From contig NZ_CP067087.1 of the NCBI RefSeq assembly GCF_016745095.1, positions 934,501 to 998,500 on the forward strand: a stretch of DNA of 64,000 nt. The letters run 5' to 3'. The DNA comes from Croceicoccus sp. YJ47 (GTDB lineage: Bacteria; Pseudomonadota; Alphaproteobacteria; Sphingomonadales; Sphingomonadaceae). Shown here piece by piece: positions 9,363-17,194 of the stretch. The position numbers and the translations under genes are program-made. The notes under the pieces were generated by a model, which was not told the origin of the DNA, did not search any database, and saw only the letters and a program-made list of their open reading frames with translations. Position 1 is the first letter of the stretch; every line of letters begins with the position of its first letter.

Positions 9363-10209
9363 CCTCGGCAAGCCGCCGGTAAAGATCGGGCCGGCGGTCG
9401 CGGAAAAACCCCATCCCGGCCCGGTGCCGCGCCGCCCGCGAAAGGTCGAGCGCGGCGGTCAGCACACCGCTTTCCTCGCGCCCGAAATCGGCGAGCATGT
9501 CGCCCCATTCGTCGCAGATGAAGCTGTGGCCGTAGAAGGTCTGCTGCTCGCCTTCGCGGCCGATGCGGTTGGCGGCGATGACCGGCATGCAATTGGACAC
9601 CGCATGGCCGATCATCGCGCGGCGCCACATGCGGCTGGTGTCGAGATCGGCGTCATAGGGTTCGGACCCGATGGCGGTCGGGTAGAACAGGATTTCGGCG
9701 CCCATCAACGCCATCGCCCGCGCGGTTTCGGGATACCATTGGTCCCAGCATATGCCGACGCCGATGCGCGTGCCGAACAGGTCCCACACCTTGAACCCGG
9801 TATTGCCGGGGCGGAAATAGTATTTTTCCTCGTACCCCGGTCCGTCGGGAATATGGCTCTTGCGATAGGTCCCCATGATGTCGCCATCGGCATCGATCAT
9901 GGCCAGCGTGTTGTAATAATGGTGGCCATCGCGCTCGAAAAAGCTGGTCGGGATCGCGATTTTGAGCGTCCGGGCCAGCGCGCGCATGGCAATGACCGAG
10001 GGATGCTCGATCGTGGGTCGGGCGAGCGCGAACAGCGCCTCGTCCTCCTCCCGGCAAAAGTAAGGCCCGGAAAACAGTTCGGGCGGGAGGACGATCTGCG
10101 CACCTCTGGCGGCGGCATCCTCCACCAGCGCGGAAATCTGTCCGATATTGTCCTGCTCGTCATGCGAGGCGAGCGTGCATTGCAATGCGGCGACGGTGAT
10201 CTGTGTCAT
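9355..10209 (-). CDS. aguB: N-carbamoylputrescine amidase
   Basis: 284 residues of the nitrilase superfamily. The Glu-Lys-Cys triad is visible as Glu44 (LPPELF), Lys117 (YRKSHIPDGPGY) and Cys154 (GICWDQWYPE). The last motif and the PGYEEKYYF segment are characteristic of N-carbamoylputrescine amidases, which release putrescine, CO2 and ammonia in the agmatine route to polyamines. No agmatine deiminase gene is adjacent, so the upstream enzyme must be encoded elsewhere. The gene overlaps folK by 8 nt. The subfamily assignment rests on these motifs and is likely but not proven against other nitrilases. Confidence 0.88.
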   Translation of the reverse strand: MTQITVAALQCTLASHDEQDNIGQISALVEDAAARGAQIVLPPELFSGPYFCREEDEALFALARPTIEHPSVIAMRALARTLKIAIPTSFFERDGHHYYNTLAMIDADGDIMGTYRKSHIPDGPGYEEKYYFRPGNTGFKVWDLFGTRIGVGICWDQWYPETARAMALMGAEILFYPTAIGSEPYDADLDTSRMWRRAMIGHAVSNCMPVIAANRIGREGEQQTFYGHSFICDEWGDMLADFGREESGVLTAALDLSRAARHRAGMGFFRDRRPDLYRRLAEDV

Positions 10210-10262
10210 GCGCCCTCAGATATGAACCCGCGCGGGCGAAGTCCACCGCCGCCGCGATTGCA

Positions 10263-11114
10263 TCACGGACGCTTGCGGAACAGCAAGGTCATCCGGTCAC
10301 TCTCGCCAATGGGGCCGAGCTCGGCCTGACGCTCCGATGCAAAGCTGGGGGCGAGTTCCCACACGCCCTTGGCATGATCGGCCGTGTCGCGCGGATTGGC
10401 GTTGATCTCGCTCGTCCCGACAAGATCGAAACCATGCGCCTCGACGAGCGCGATCACATCCTGCTGCCGCAGATAGCCCATGTTGCCGTCGGTGTAGGAC
10501 GCAGGCGCCCACGGCTTTGCCCGGTGCTGCACGATACCGAGCATGCCATCGTCGGCGAGCAATTCGCGGATCCGGGCCAGCTCGCCGTGAAGGACGCCCG
10601 AACGGTGCAGATTGTGCATTTCGCGGAAGATCAGCGCGCGGTCCACCGTGCCTTCATAGGCATCGAGCGCCTCGTCATCCGATGCCATGGCCGTCATCGG
10701 CGCGCCCGAAAGATTCCATCCCGGCGCGCTCTCGGCGAACTTGCCCGGCAGGCCGGCGAAATATTCGGCAAAGCGTTCGTTATCGGAATTCGACGCATCG
10801 GGGGTGAGGCCGATGTAGCGCCCCTCCGCTCCCAGATACGGGGCCAGCACCCGCGTGTACCAGCCACCCGCGGGCATGTAGTCGATCACCGTCATCCCCG
10901 GCTTCACGTCAAAGAACGCCAGCGTTTCGGCGGGATGGCGATAGGGGTCTCGCGCGCTGTCCTCTGCCCGGACGGGGGCGGACAAGGCCGCCTGCATCGC
11001 GGGGTCGGCGGCGGCGGCCATGGCTCCCTCCCCATGATGGTCCGCCATCGCGGGCGCGGCCAGGAGCGCGAGCGGGGCGGCGGCAATCAGCATTTTCATG
11101 GACAGGATCGTCAT
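10263..11114 (-). CDS. Exported class I SAM-dependent methyltransferase-like protein
   Basis: 283 residues with an N-terminal signal peptide (MLIAAAPLALLAAPAMA, cleavage near residue 24), then a Rossmann-like methyltransferase fold: the SAM loop appears as FFDVKPGMTVIDYMPAGGWY and the post-loop as ALIFREMHNLHRSG. This matches the COG4798-type predicted methyltransferases common in sphingomonads. A methyltransferase in the periplasm would lack SAM, so the domain may have a different activity there. The start at 11114 has a purine-rich ribosome site (GAGGGAAGG) upstream. It is divergent from msrA across a 146-bp gap. Confidence 0.75.
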   Translation of the reverse strand: MTILSMKMLIAAAPLALLAAPAMADHHGEGAMAAAADPAMQAALSAPVRAEDSARDPYRHPAETLAFFDVKPGMTVIDYMPAGGWYTRVLAPYLGAEGRYIGLTPDASNSDNERFAEYFAGLPGKFAESAPGWNLSGAPMTAMASDDEALDAYEGTVDRALIFREMHNLHRSGVLHGELARIRELLADDGMLGIVQHRAKPWAPASYTDGNMGYLRQQDVIALVEAHGFDLVGTSEINANPRDTADHAKGVWELAPSFASERQAELGPIGESDRMTLLFRKRP

Positions 11115-11260
11115 CGGGTTTCCCTTCCCTCAATGGTTCGGCAATCGTTGCAAGGGCGCAGACTAGGCCCGCCCTGCGGCAAGGCAAGCGCCATCTCGGC
11201 GCGCGTGCTGGCATTCATGCGCCAGCGTTCCTATCTCTGCGGCCAAAGGAGACTGACGAT

Positions 11261-11806
11261 ATGGCAGAACAACAGGCAATCATCGCGGGCGGGTGCTTCT
11301 GGTGCACAGAGGCGGTGTTCAACGATGTCATCGGCGTGAGCGAAGTGGAAAGCGGCTATATCGGGGGCGACACCGCCGACCCGACCTATCGCGAAGTGTG
11401 TTCGGGCAAGACCGGCCATGCCGAGGCGATCCGCGTGACATTCGACACCGACACGATCGGCCTTGCGCAGATTTACGACATCTTCCTCGGCACCCACGAC
11501 CCGACGCAGCTCAACCGGCAGGGCAACGATGTCGGCACGCAATATCGCTCCGCCATATTCCCGCTCGACGAGGAGCAGGAAACCGAGGCGCGCGCCGCCA
11601 TCGAACGCGCGCAGGCCGACCATTCGGAAAAGATCGTGACCACGATCGAGGAACCGACCAAATGGTACCCGGCGGAAGATTACCACCAGGAATATTGGGA
11701 AGGCGAAGGCCAGCGCAATCCCTATTGCATGGCGACCATCCCGCCCAAGCTCGCCAAGCTGCGCAAGAGCTACGCGAATAGCGTGAAGGCGAAGAACCCG
11801 GCCTGA
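11261..11806 (+). CDS. msrA: Peptide-methionine (S)-S-oxide reductase MsrA
   Basis: 181 residues. The catalytic signature GCFWCTEAVF is at residues 11-20 with Cys12 as the nucleophile; the conserved YIGGDTADPTYREVCSGKTGHAE and the C-terminal KWYPAEDYHQEYW segments are complete. It repairs oxidised methionine in proteins using thioredoxin. AAGGAGA stands 9 nt before the ATG. It stands alone: methyltransferase divergent upstream, rsmB convergent downstream with 24 bp between. Confidence 0.96.
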   Translation: MAEQQAIIAGGCFWCTEAVFNDVIGVSEVESGYIGGDTADPTYREVCSGKTGHAEAIRVTFDTDTIGLAQIYDIFLGTHDPTQLNRQGNDVGTQYRSAIFPLDEEQETEARAAIERAQADHSEKIVTTIEEPTKWYPAEDYHQEYWEGEGQRNPYCMATIPPKLAKLRKSYANSVKAKNPA

Positions 11807-11830
11807 GCGACCGAGTTCAGGAGCGGGCGA

Positions 11831-13087
11831 TCAGGGGGCGGCGAACCGGGCAATGAAAAACCCGTCCATGCCGCCCCCCATCGCGCCGGTTCCCGCCATC
11901 ATGCCCGGATCGGTGCGGAGCCAGCCTTCTGCGGTCGGCTCCAGTCCCGCCGGCAATTCGCCGGGCGCGATGGCATCGGTCGCAAGGGTGGAGGCGCGGG
12001 CCTGTGCCTCGCCCTCCTCCGGTTCGAGCGAACAGACCGCGTAGATCATCCGGCCCGCAGGTTTGAGCCAGCCGGCCGCGCGGACAAGAAGAGCCGCCTG
12101 CAATTCGGTGAGTTCCGCGATCTGGTTCGCGCCCACGCGGTGCAGCACGTCGGGATGACGGCGGCAGGTGCCCGTCGCACTGCACGGCGCGTCGAGCAGG
12201 ATCGCATCGAAGCGGGCATCGGGCTCCCAGTCGAGCGCATTCGCCTTCACCACATCGGCGCCAAGCCCCGTACGCGCCAGATTGCGCTCCAGCCGTTTCA
12301 AGCGCCGGTCCGAAATGTCGAGCGCCGTCACCTCCCAGCCATTGGCGGCGAGCTGCATGGTCTTGCCCCCCGGCGCCGCACACAGGTCGAGCACGCGCCG
12401 CCCCTCGCCAACTCCAAGCAGATGCGCGGGCAGCGATGCGGCGAAATCCTGCACCCACCACGCGCCATCGCCGTAGCCCGACAACGCCTCGACCGCGTGC
12501 CCCCGGGCAAGTTGCAGCCGCCCCGGCGCCAGTACGGTGGCATCCAGACGCTCCGCCCATATTTGCGTATCGTCGGCCACCGCAAGGGTGAGATCGAGCG
12601 GCGGCGGCTCTGCCAGTGCGGCACCGATCGCCTCCACCCGCTCCGGCCACGCTGCGGTCCAGCGCGCCCGCACGCGTTCGGGCAATGTCGGCGAGTCGGG
12701 GAGGCGCCCCTCGCCCTTCAACAGGGCCGAGAACACGCCGTGCGCCAGCCGCCGCGGCCCGCCCTCGAGCAGGGGCAGGCCTGTCGCAATGATGGCATGG
12801 GGCGCGCTCTCCAGCCGCCACGCCTGCGCCAGCATCATGCGCAGCACCATGCGCGCCTTCGCATCCTCGGGAAGGGGCTGCCGCGTGGCGCCGTCGATGG
12901 CGGCGTCGAGATCGGCAGTCCAGCGCAGCACCTCTGCCGCGATGGCAAGCGCGAGCCCCGCATCGGCATTGCGCAGGTTGCGCGTGGCCGAAAACGCGGC
13001 ATTGTCGAGCGTCTCCCCACGGCGGAACACGGCATCGAGCATGCGCAGCGCGGCGCGGCGGGCGGGCAATCCGGTGGTATCGGTCAT
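11831..13087 (-). CDS. rsmB: 16S rRNA (cytosine-C5)-methyltransferase, RsmB-like
   Basis: 418 residues from the ATG at 13087; longer frames lack support. The N-terminal third is a NusB-like RNA-binding domain (ARRAALRMLDAVFRRGETLDNA). The C-terminal two thirds is the NOP2/Sun catalytic domain with DLCAAPGGKTMQLAA, DAPCSATGTCRRHPDV (catalytic cysteine) and the second cysteine motif YAVCSLEPEEGE. It methylates cytosine in 16S rRNA during ribosome assembly. Exact position specificity (C967) is taken from the family. It is divergent from the small DUF1674 gene. Confidence 0.88.
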   Translation of the reverse strand: MTDTTGLPARRAALRMLDAVFRRGETLDNAAFSATRNLRNADAGLALAIAAEVLRWTADLDAAIDGATRQPLPEDAKARMVLRMMLAQAWRLESAPHAIIATGLPLLEGGPRRLAHGVFSALLKGEGRLPDSPTLPERVRARWTAAWPERVEAIGAALAEPPPLDLTLAVADDTQIWAERLDATVLAPGRLQLARGHAVEALSGYGDGAWWVQDFAASLPAHLLGVGEGRRVLDLCAAPGGKTMQLAANGWEVTALDISDRRLKRLERNLARTGLGADVVKANALDWEPDARFDAILLDAPCSATGTCRRHPDVLHRVGANQIAELTELQAALLVRAAGWLKPAGRMIYAVCSLEPEEGEAQARASTLATDAIAPGELPAGLEPTAEGWLRTDPGMMAGTGAMGGGMDGFFIARFAAP

Positions 13088-13181
13088 GGCCTCGCCTATC
13101 GCCCCGCATGGCGAGGCTGGCAATGATCTTTCGCCGCGGCCCTGCATTGCGCGCGCGCGCGTCGGCACCCATATTGCAGGC

Positions 13182-13358
13182 ATGACCGATCGCAAGACAG
13201 CAGCGGCCAGGCCGCCCGAGCCATTTCGCAAGCCCGATTACTGGACCGACGATCCTGCGCCGGAACCCGGCCCCGGTTCGCGGCACGAGGATGCGGAGCG
13301 CCCCGACCCAACGCGTTTCGGCGACTGGGAAAAGGATGGCGTCGCGATCGATTTCTGA
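13182..13358 (+). CDS. DUF1674 protein (SDHAF4-like succinate dehydrogenase assembly factor)
   Basis: A 58-residue protein easily missed because of its size. The C-terminal half has the family signature DPTRFGDWEKDGVAIDF. Eukaryotic members (SDHAF4) protect flavinylated SdhA before assembly of complex II; the bacterial role is inferred from that. The N-terminus is basic and proline-rich. It is transcribed rightwards from the 94-bp gap shared with rsmB and ends 18 bp from the convergent DUF4112 gene. Confidence 0.85.
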   Translation: MTDRKTAAARPPEPFRKPDYWTDDPAPEPGPGSRHEDAERPDPTRFGDWEKDGVAIDF

Positions 13359-13376
13359 TCGCGGCGCGCGCCTTCC

Positions 13377-13874
13377 TCAACCGTCGATCGTCTTCAGCTC
13401 GGGATGATGCTTTTCGAGGTGGCGGCGAATGATGCGCAGGTTCTTCGTGTTCGAACGGAAGAAGAAATCGAACGCATCGCCGACCAGCGGCACCGCGCCC
13501 AGCGCCGTATCGATGCCGATATTGCCCGCCATGCGCCATATCTTCCATTTCGGAATACCGAGATTGCGCGCCTCCCAAAGGATATAGCTGCCCATCGCGG
13601 CCGCCATGAGATCGCCGAACACCGGGATCAGCCCGAGAATCGCATCCAGTCCGACCGGACGGTTCATCCCCGGCACGGTAAAGCCGCGCTCGAGCATGCG
13701 CTCCAACGCCTCCACGCGTTTCAGGACCGACGCCGCATCGGTGCCGAGCCCCGGCATCTCCATACGCATGCGCTCCGCCCGTCCGGGCCGATCCGCGCCC
13801 GCGCCCTCTTCATAAGGCGTGGGCCTCCCGACGACGGGCGGACCATGGGGCGGAACGGGGCGATCTTCGGTCAT
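13377..13874 (-). CDS. DUF4112 protein
   Basis: 165 residues from the ATG at 13874. The conserved core is GFTVPGMNRPVGLDAILGLIPVFGDLMAAAMGSYILWEARNLG split over two hydrophobic segments, then GNIGIDTALGAVPLVGDAFDFFFRSNTKNLRIIRRHL, which is the DUF4112 pattern. Two amphipathic or membrane-inserting helices (about residues 70-125) suggest membrane association. No function is established for the family. Its start lies 65 bp inside the end of the upstream substrate-binding-protein gene, so the two are translationally linked. Confidence 0.8.
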   Translation of the reverse strand: MTEDRPVPPHGPPVVGRPTPYEEGAGADRPGRAERMRMEMPGLGTDAASVLKRVEALERMLERGFTVPGMNRPVGLDAILGLIPVFGDLMAAAMGSYILWEARNLGIPKWKIWRMAGNIGIDTALGAVPLVGDAFDFFFRSNTKNLRIIRRHLEKHHPELKTIDG

Positions 13875-15372
13875 GGGTGTTAACTGGGGCCGCGCGACAG
13901 CGCCGACAAGGGGTGCACCCCCAGCGATTGACGGCAAACCCCTCAAGCCCGCCGCGCACCAGCGAAAAACGCACCGGCGGACCGAACGGCACGAAAACGT
14001 TCTGCGCGCTCAGCAACGCCTCCGCATTGGCGAGCAGGAGCGCGCGGATGGCAGGGTCCGGCTCCGTCCGGGCCGAGGCGACGAGCGCATCGGCCTCTTC
14101 GGAGCAGAGCGCGTCGGTCACCGTGCAGTTGAAGCGGTTGAGATACCAGTCCGCGCGGTCGTAATCGGCGACCTCGTCGATCAGGCGGAGGTCGGCATCC
14201 GCATCATCCGCCATGCGCAGGGCGATCCCCACATTGGCAAGATCGCTTCGCAACCTTTCGAACAAAATCTCGCCGCCCCGCCCCGGCGGCAGCGCCACAC
14301 TCACCGCCGGTCGCGGCTGTCCCGATGCGCGCCAGCGGGCAACCTGGCCTGCGGCAACGGCCTGCCTTTCCTCGAACGCGAGCCCGTCCCACCGCTCGGT
14401 CACCATGCCGGTGTCGCCGGGCAGACCGGGCGCGACGAGCCGCGTGGTCGGCACCCAGCCGCCCGCTATTCCGAAGGGAAGAATCAACCCGTTGCGATCG
14501 ATCGCCATGGCGAGAGCCTCGCGATTGGCGGATAGCGAGAGAAACCCGTCCTCCCGCCGCGCCATGGACAGCCCGAACAGGCCGTCCACCGGATCGAGCC
14601 GGATCGCACCCTGAAGCAGACCGCCAAGCTCGACATGCGGCAAGGCATCGATGGCCCCGCCGAGCATGACATTGGCGCGTCCCGCCTGAAATATGGCAAC
14701 CGCCCGCTCCGGCTCGGCGATGAGGAGATTGAGCGGGCGCGCCTGCTCTTCGGTGCCGTCCTCTGCAAGGCGGCGCGCCCCGTCGAGCACGAGCATGTCC
14801 CGCTTTTCGTCCAGCGACAGCCCCTTGTCCGTGGCGGAAATATCGGCGAGCGACAATTGCGGCTGCGCCATGAGGTTCAGGAATTCCGGGTTGGGCGCGG
14901 TCAGGCGAATCTCGATCACGCGGCAGGTGCGCGCGACGACCTCGTCGATGATGGCAAGGTCGAGACCGAAGGCCGTGCCGTCCTGTGCGGCGATCGCCTT
15001 GCGCAGCGCATCGGCCACCGCTTCGGCATCGCGGGCGCGTTCGGTATCGGTTCCCCGCGGACCGGGCCGTTCCCCCAGCCGGAAAATATAGCTGAGGCCG
15101 TCATCCGTCACGATCCAGCGTTCGGCAAGGCCCGGCTGTATCAACCCCTCTGCGTCAAAGCTGACAAGGCCGTCGTGCGTGGCGGCGCGGATCATGCCGC
15201 CCGCCGCCGTGAGGCCGCGCGTATCGGACAATGTCGCATCGCGCCCGCCCACGATGGCGATTTCGAGCACGCCGTCCCGGTCGGCCCCGCACGCGGCCAG
15301 CGCAGTGCAAAGAACGATTGCGGGCGCAGCATGGAAAAGAAACGCGAGATTGCGTGCGGAGGGAAGATTCAT
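13810..15372 (-). CDS. ABC transporter substrate-binding lipoprotein, family 5 (peptide/nickel type)
   Basis: 520 residues from the ATG at 15372. A lipobox (ALAACG) near residue 28 marks a lipoprotein, followed by the family-5 solute-binding fold: GLTAAGGMIRAATHDGLVSFDAEGLIQPGLAERWIVTDDGLSYIF is broken here only for reading, and matches the DppA/OppA N-terminal lobe. No permease or ATPase gene is nearby, so it may serve a transporter elsewhere or have diverged. The last 65 bp overlap the DUF4112 gene and encode a basic, arginine-rich tail that is probably not part of the folded domain. Confidence 0.8.
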   Translation of the reverse strand: MNLPSARNLAFLFHAAPAIVLCTALAACGADRDGVLEIAIVGGRDATLSDTRGLTAAGGMIRAATHDGLVSFDAEGLIQPGLAERWIVTDDGLSYIFRLGERPGPRGTDTERARDAEAVADALRKAIAAQDGTAFGLDLAIIDEVVARTCRVIEIRLTAPNPEFLNLMAQPQLSLADISATDKGLSLDEKRDMLVLDGARRLAEDGTEEQARPLNLLIAEPERAVAIFQAGRANVMLGGAIDALPHVELGGLLQGAIRLDPVDGLFGLSMARREDGFLSLSANREALAMAIDRNGLILPFGIAGGWVPTTRLVAPGLPGDTGMVTERWDGLAFEERQAVAAGQVARWRASGQPRPAVSVALPPGRGGEILFERLRSDLANVGIALRMADDADADLRLIDEVADYDRADWYLNRFNCTVTDALCSEEADALVASARTEPDPAIRALLLANAEALLSAQNVFVPFGPPVRFSLVRGGLEGFAVNRWGCTPCRRCRAAPVNTHDRRSPRSAPWSARRREAHAL

Positions 15373-15450
15373 CGCGCCATCGTAACAGCACGCCCCCCAC
15401 CGGTCAGCAGCCAAATGCACGCATGCGATGCACGCGCCGAGTGGAAAGGG

Positions 15451-15837
15451 TCAGCTTGGCGAAACGTTGCCGAGCGCGCCTTCGCGCGGGGCGGGTTCGC
15501 TTTCGTCGATGGGAAATTGCACCAGCGACGAATCGATTTCCGTGTCGAACGCGATGCCGCAGCGATCTCCGGCGGACCACGCAACCTGTCCCGCGACCCA
15601 GCCGATCCGCGGCAGCGTCACCCAGATCGCCTGTCCGCGCGTCACGCGCATCGCCCCTTCGGCAAGGGTGCCCGCATCGGAGATATTGCGCAGCTTCACC
15701 CGATAGGGCGCACCGTCGCGTTCCAGCCGTACCTCTGTGACGAGGAACAGCGATTCGCGTTCATGACGCCGGGAATTGACGCCCTTGGCGGTCATCTGGG
15801 TCCTGTCGCCCATCTGGGCCCTGTCGCCTTGTGTCAT
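15451..15837 (-). CDS. PilZ-domain protein
   Basis: 128 residues from the ATG at 15837. The cyclic-di-GMP motifs are present in a slightly changed form: the arginine pair is RRHERE and the second motif is NISDAGTLAEG in place of (D/N)xSxxG. PilZ proteins sense cyclic-di-GMP and alter motility, polysaccharide or gene expression. The first residues contain a tandem duplication (GDRAQM-GDRTQM) from an 18-bp repeat, so the true start could also be the ATG after the repeat. A full CtrA site lies 73-87 bp upstream. Confidence 0.8.
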   Translation of the reverse strand: MTQGDRAQMGDRTQMTAKGVNSRRHERESLFLVTEVRLERDGAPYRVKLRNISDAGTLAEGAMRVTRGQAIWVTLPRIGWVAGQVAWSAGDRCGIAFDTEIDSSLVQFPIDESEPAPREGALGNVSPS

Positions 15838-15909
15838 GTGCCTATCCCGAATGCAGCCGCCGTTGCCCGCGGTTTGAAAAGAAGTGCCGCACACACTCCC
15901 GCCAAAAGG

Positions 15910-15925
15910 TTAAGGTAAATTTAAC
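15910..15925. promoter_or_regulatory. CtrA-type binding site upstream of the PilZ gene
   Basis: TTAA-N7-TTAAC is a full match to the alphaproteobacterial CtrA box. It lies in the 176-bp gap between dksA and the PilZ gene, 73 bp upstream of the PilZ start. CtrA controls motility and cell-cycle genes, which fits a cyclic-di-GMP receptor. Binding is not shown here. Confidence 0.55.
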
Positions 15926-16013
15926 GAAGCGGGAAACCAGTGTGCAGCGCGTTCTGCCTTTCCAGTGTCTCAAACAGGCACAGTCCCCGCCGCACCCGGC
16001 TGCCCCCGCCGGT

Positions 16014-16469
16014 TCAGTCGTCGCGAGAGATTTTTTCGCGACGCTCGTGTGCTTCCTGCGCCTCCACCGTCATGGTCGCGACCGGGCGCGCGATCAGCCG
16101 GCCTATGCCGATGGGATCGCCCGTCACTTCGCAATAACCGTATTCGCCTTCGTCGATGCGGCGCAGGGCCGAATCGATCTTCGCGATGAGCTTGCGCTGC
16201 CGGTCGCGGGTGCGCAATTCGATGCCCCAATCGGTCTCGCTCGACGCGCGATCGTTGAGATCGGGTTCGCGCAACGGACCATCCTGCAATTGCTGCAACG
16301 TGCCGGCCGATGCGTTGAAAATCGAATTCTTCCATTCGGTCAGCAGGCTGCGAAAGAATTCCTGCTGATCCTCGTTCATGTATGGCTCGTCCGCGCTCGG
16401 GACGTAATCGCCCTCCACCTTGCGGCGCGCCTTGGCCAATACGTCCAGTTCCGATCCAACCCCGTCCAT
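16014..16469 (-). CDS. dksA: RNA polymerase-binding transcription factor DksA
   Basis: 151 residues from the ATG at 16469, with AGGAA upstream. The coiled-coil segment runs from about residue 35 to 110 and the tail from YGYCEVTGDPIGIGRL. DksA works with ppGpp to adjust transcription initiation. The canonical four-cysteine zinc finger is reduced to one cysteine (C in YGYCEVTG); the others are replaced by Thr, Met-Thr and Glu-Ala. Single-cysteine DksA proteins are known from other alphaproteobacteria, so the protein is probably functional and zinc-free. The first coiled-coil residues (ADEPYMNEDQQEFFRSLL) fit the family well. Confidence 0.92.
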   Translation of the reverse strand: MDGVGSELDVLAKARRKVEGDYVPSADEPYMNEDQQEFFRSLLTEWKNSIFNASAGTLQQLQDGPLREPDLNDRASSETDWGIELRTRDRQRKLIAKIDSALRRIDEGEYGYCEVTGDPIGIGRLIARPVATMTVEAQEAHERREKISRDD

Positions 16470-16834
16470 TTCACATTCCTCGCCATCGCGACACCGGCCG
16501 GGCGCGTGGCCCCGGCCTTCCCCATGGCGCGGCGCTATAGTTACAAGCCATACCGCGCACAAGCATGCTGATGCCCGATCGCCTAGCCCAGCCTCCCTTA
16601 AGCTTTCCCGAACACCGGGAAATCCGTCCATTTCGGTCGCGAAAGTGAAATACCGTCACGCTGCGGCAACGCGAGCCGCGTAATCTGTGGGTCATAACAA
16701 AGCGTTTTGTCGGAGTAGAGCCCATGCAACGAGCCCGCGTTAACCTGTTCTTGATCCACATGCGCAAGCTTGTCCCTACCGCGACCCACGGGGTGGCGGG
16801 AAAGTTTGGCACTGTTTTACAAGGGGCTGACGAC
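16470..16834. other. 365-bp gap between divergent dksA and the Sel1-like gene
   Basis: No independent gene is supported. The stretch must hold the dksA promoter and the promoter of the Sel1-like gene. An in-frame upstream start for the latter exists at 16724 with GGAG nearby, which would add 37 residues that look unlike a signal peptide or domain. Confidence 0.5.
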
Positions 16835-17182
16835 ATGGGCTATTGCAACCAATTCGAACCGGACGACACGGCTATCGTTTCGCACATCGGCGGGCGCGGT
16901 CCGGGTGCCGCCGTGGTGGTCGATCAATGCCTGACCGCCTATGCGGCGGGCGATCACAATGCGTTGTTCGACCTCGGCGTGGTGTTTTCGACAGGTTCCA
17001 ACGGTGCACCCCGCGATCTGATCGAGGCGCACAAATGGTTCAACATCGCCGCGGCGGCAGGCCATGAAGAAGCGGCGCTCAGCCGTTCCGAAATCGCCGA
17101 GGAGATGAGCAGCCGCGAAATCGGCGAAGCACAGCGCCGGGCCCGCGCCCACATGGCCACGATGATGAAACGCGCCGCCTGA
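16835..17182 (+). CDS. Sel1-repeat (TPR-like) protein
   Basis: 115 residues from the ATG at 16835, which follows AAGGGG by 8 nt. Residues about 45-85 (HNALFDLGVVFSTGSNGAPRDLIEAHKWFNIAAAAGH) form one Sel1-like repeat: the ALFDLG and KWFNIAAAAGHEEA signatures are clear. Such repeats mediate protein contacts. The C-terminus is a charged helix with EIAEEMSSREIGEAQRRA. A longer form from 16724 (152 residues) is possible. The partner is unknown. Confidence 0.75.
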   Translation: MGYCNQFEPDDTAIVSHIGGRGPGAAVVVDQCLTAYAAGDHNALFDLGVVFSTGSNGAPRDLIEAHKWFNIAAAAGHEEAALSRSEIAEEMSSREIGEAQRRARAHMATMMKRAA

Positions 17183-17194
17183 GGCTCCGATCCG

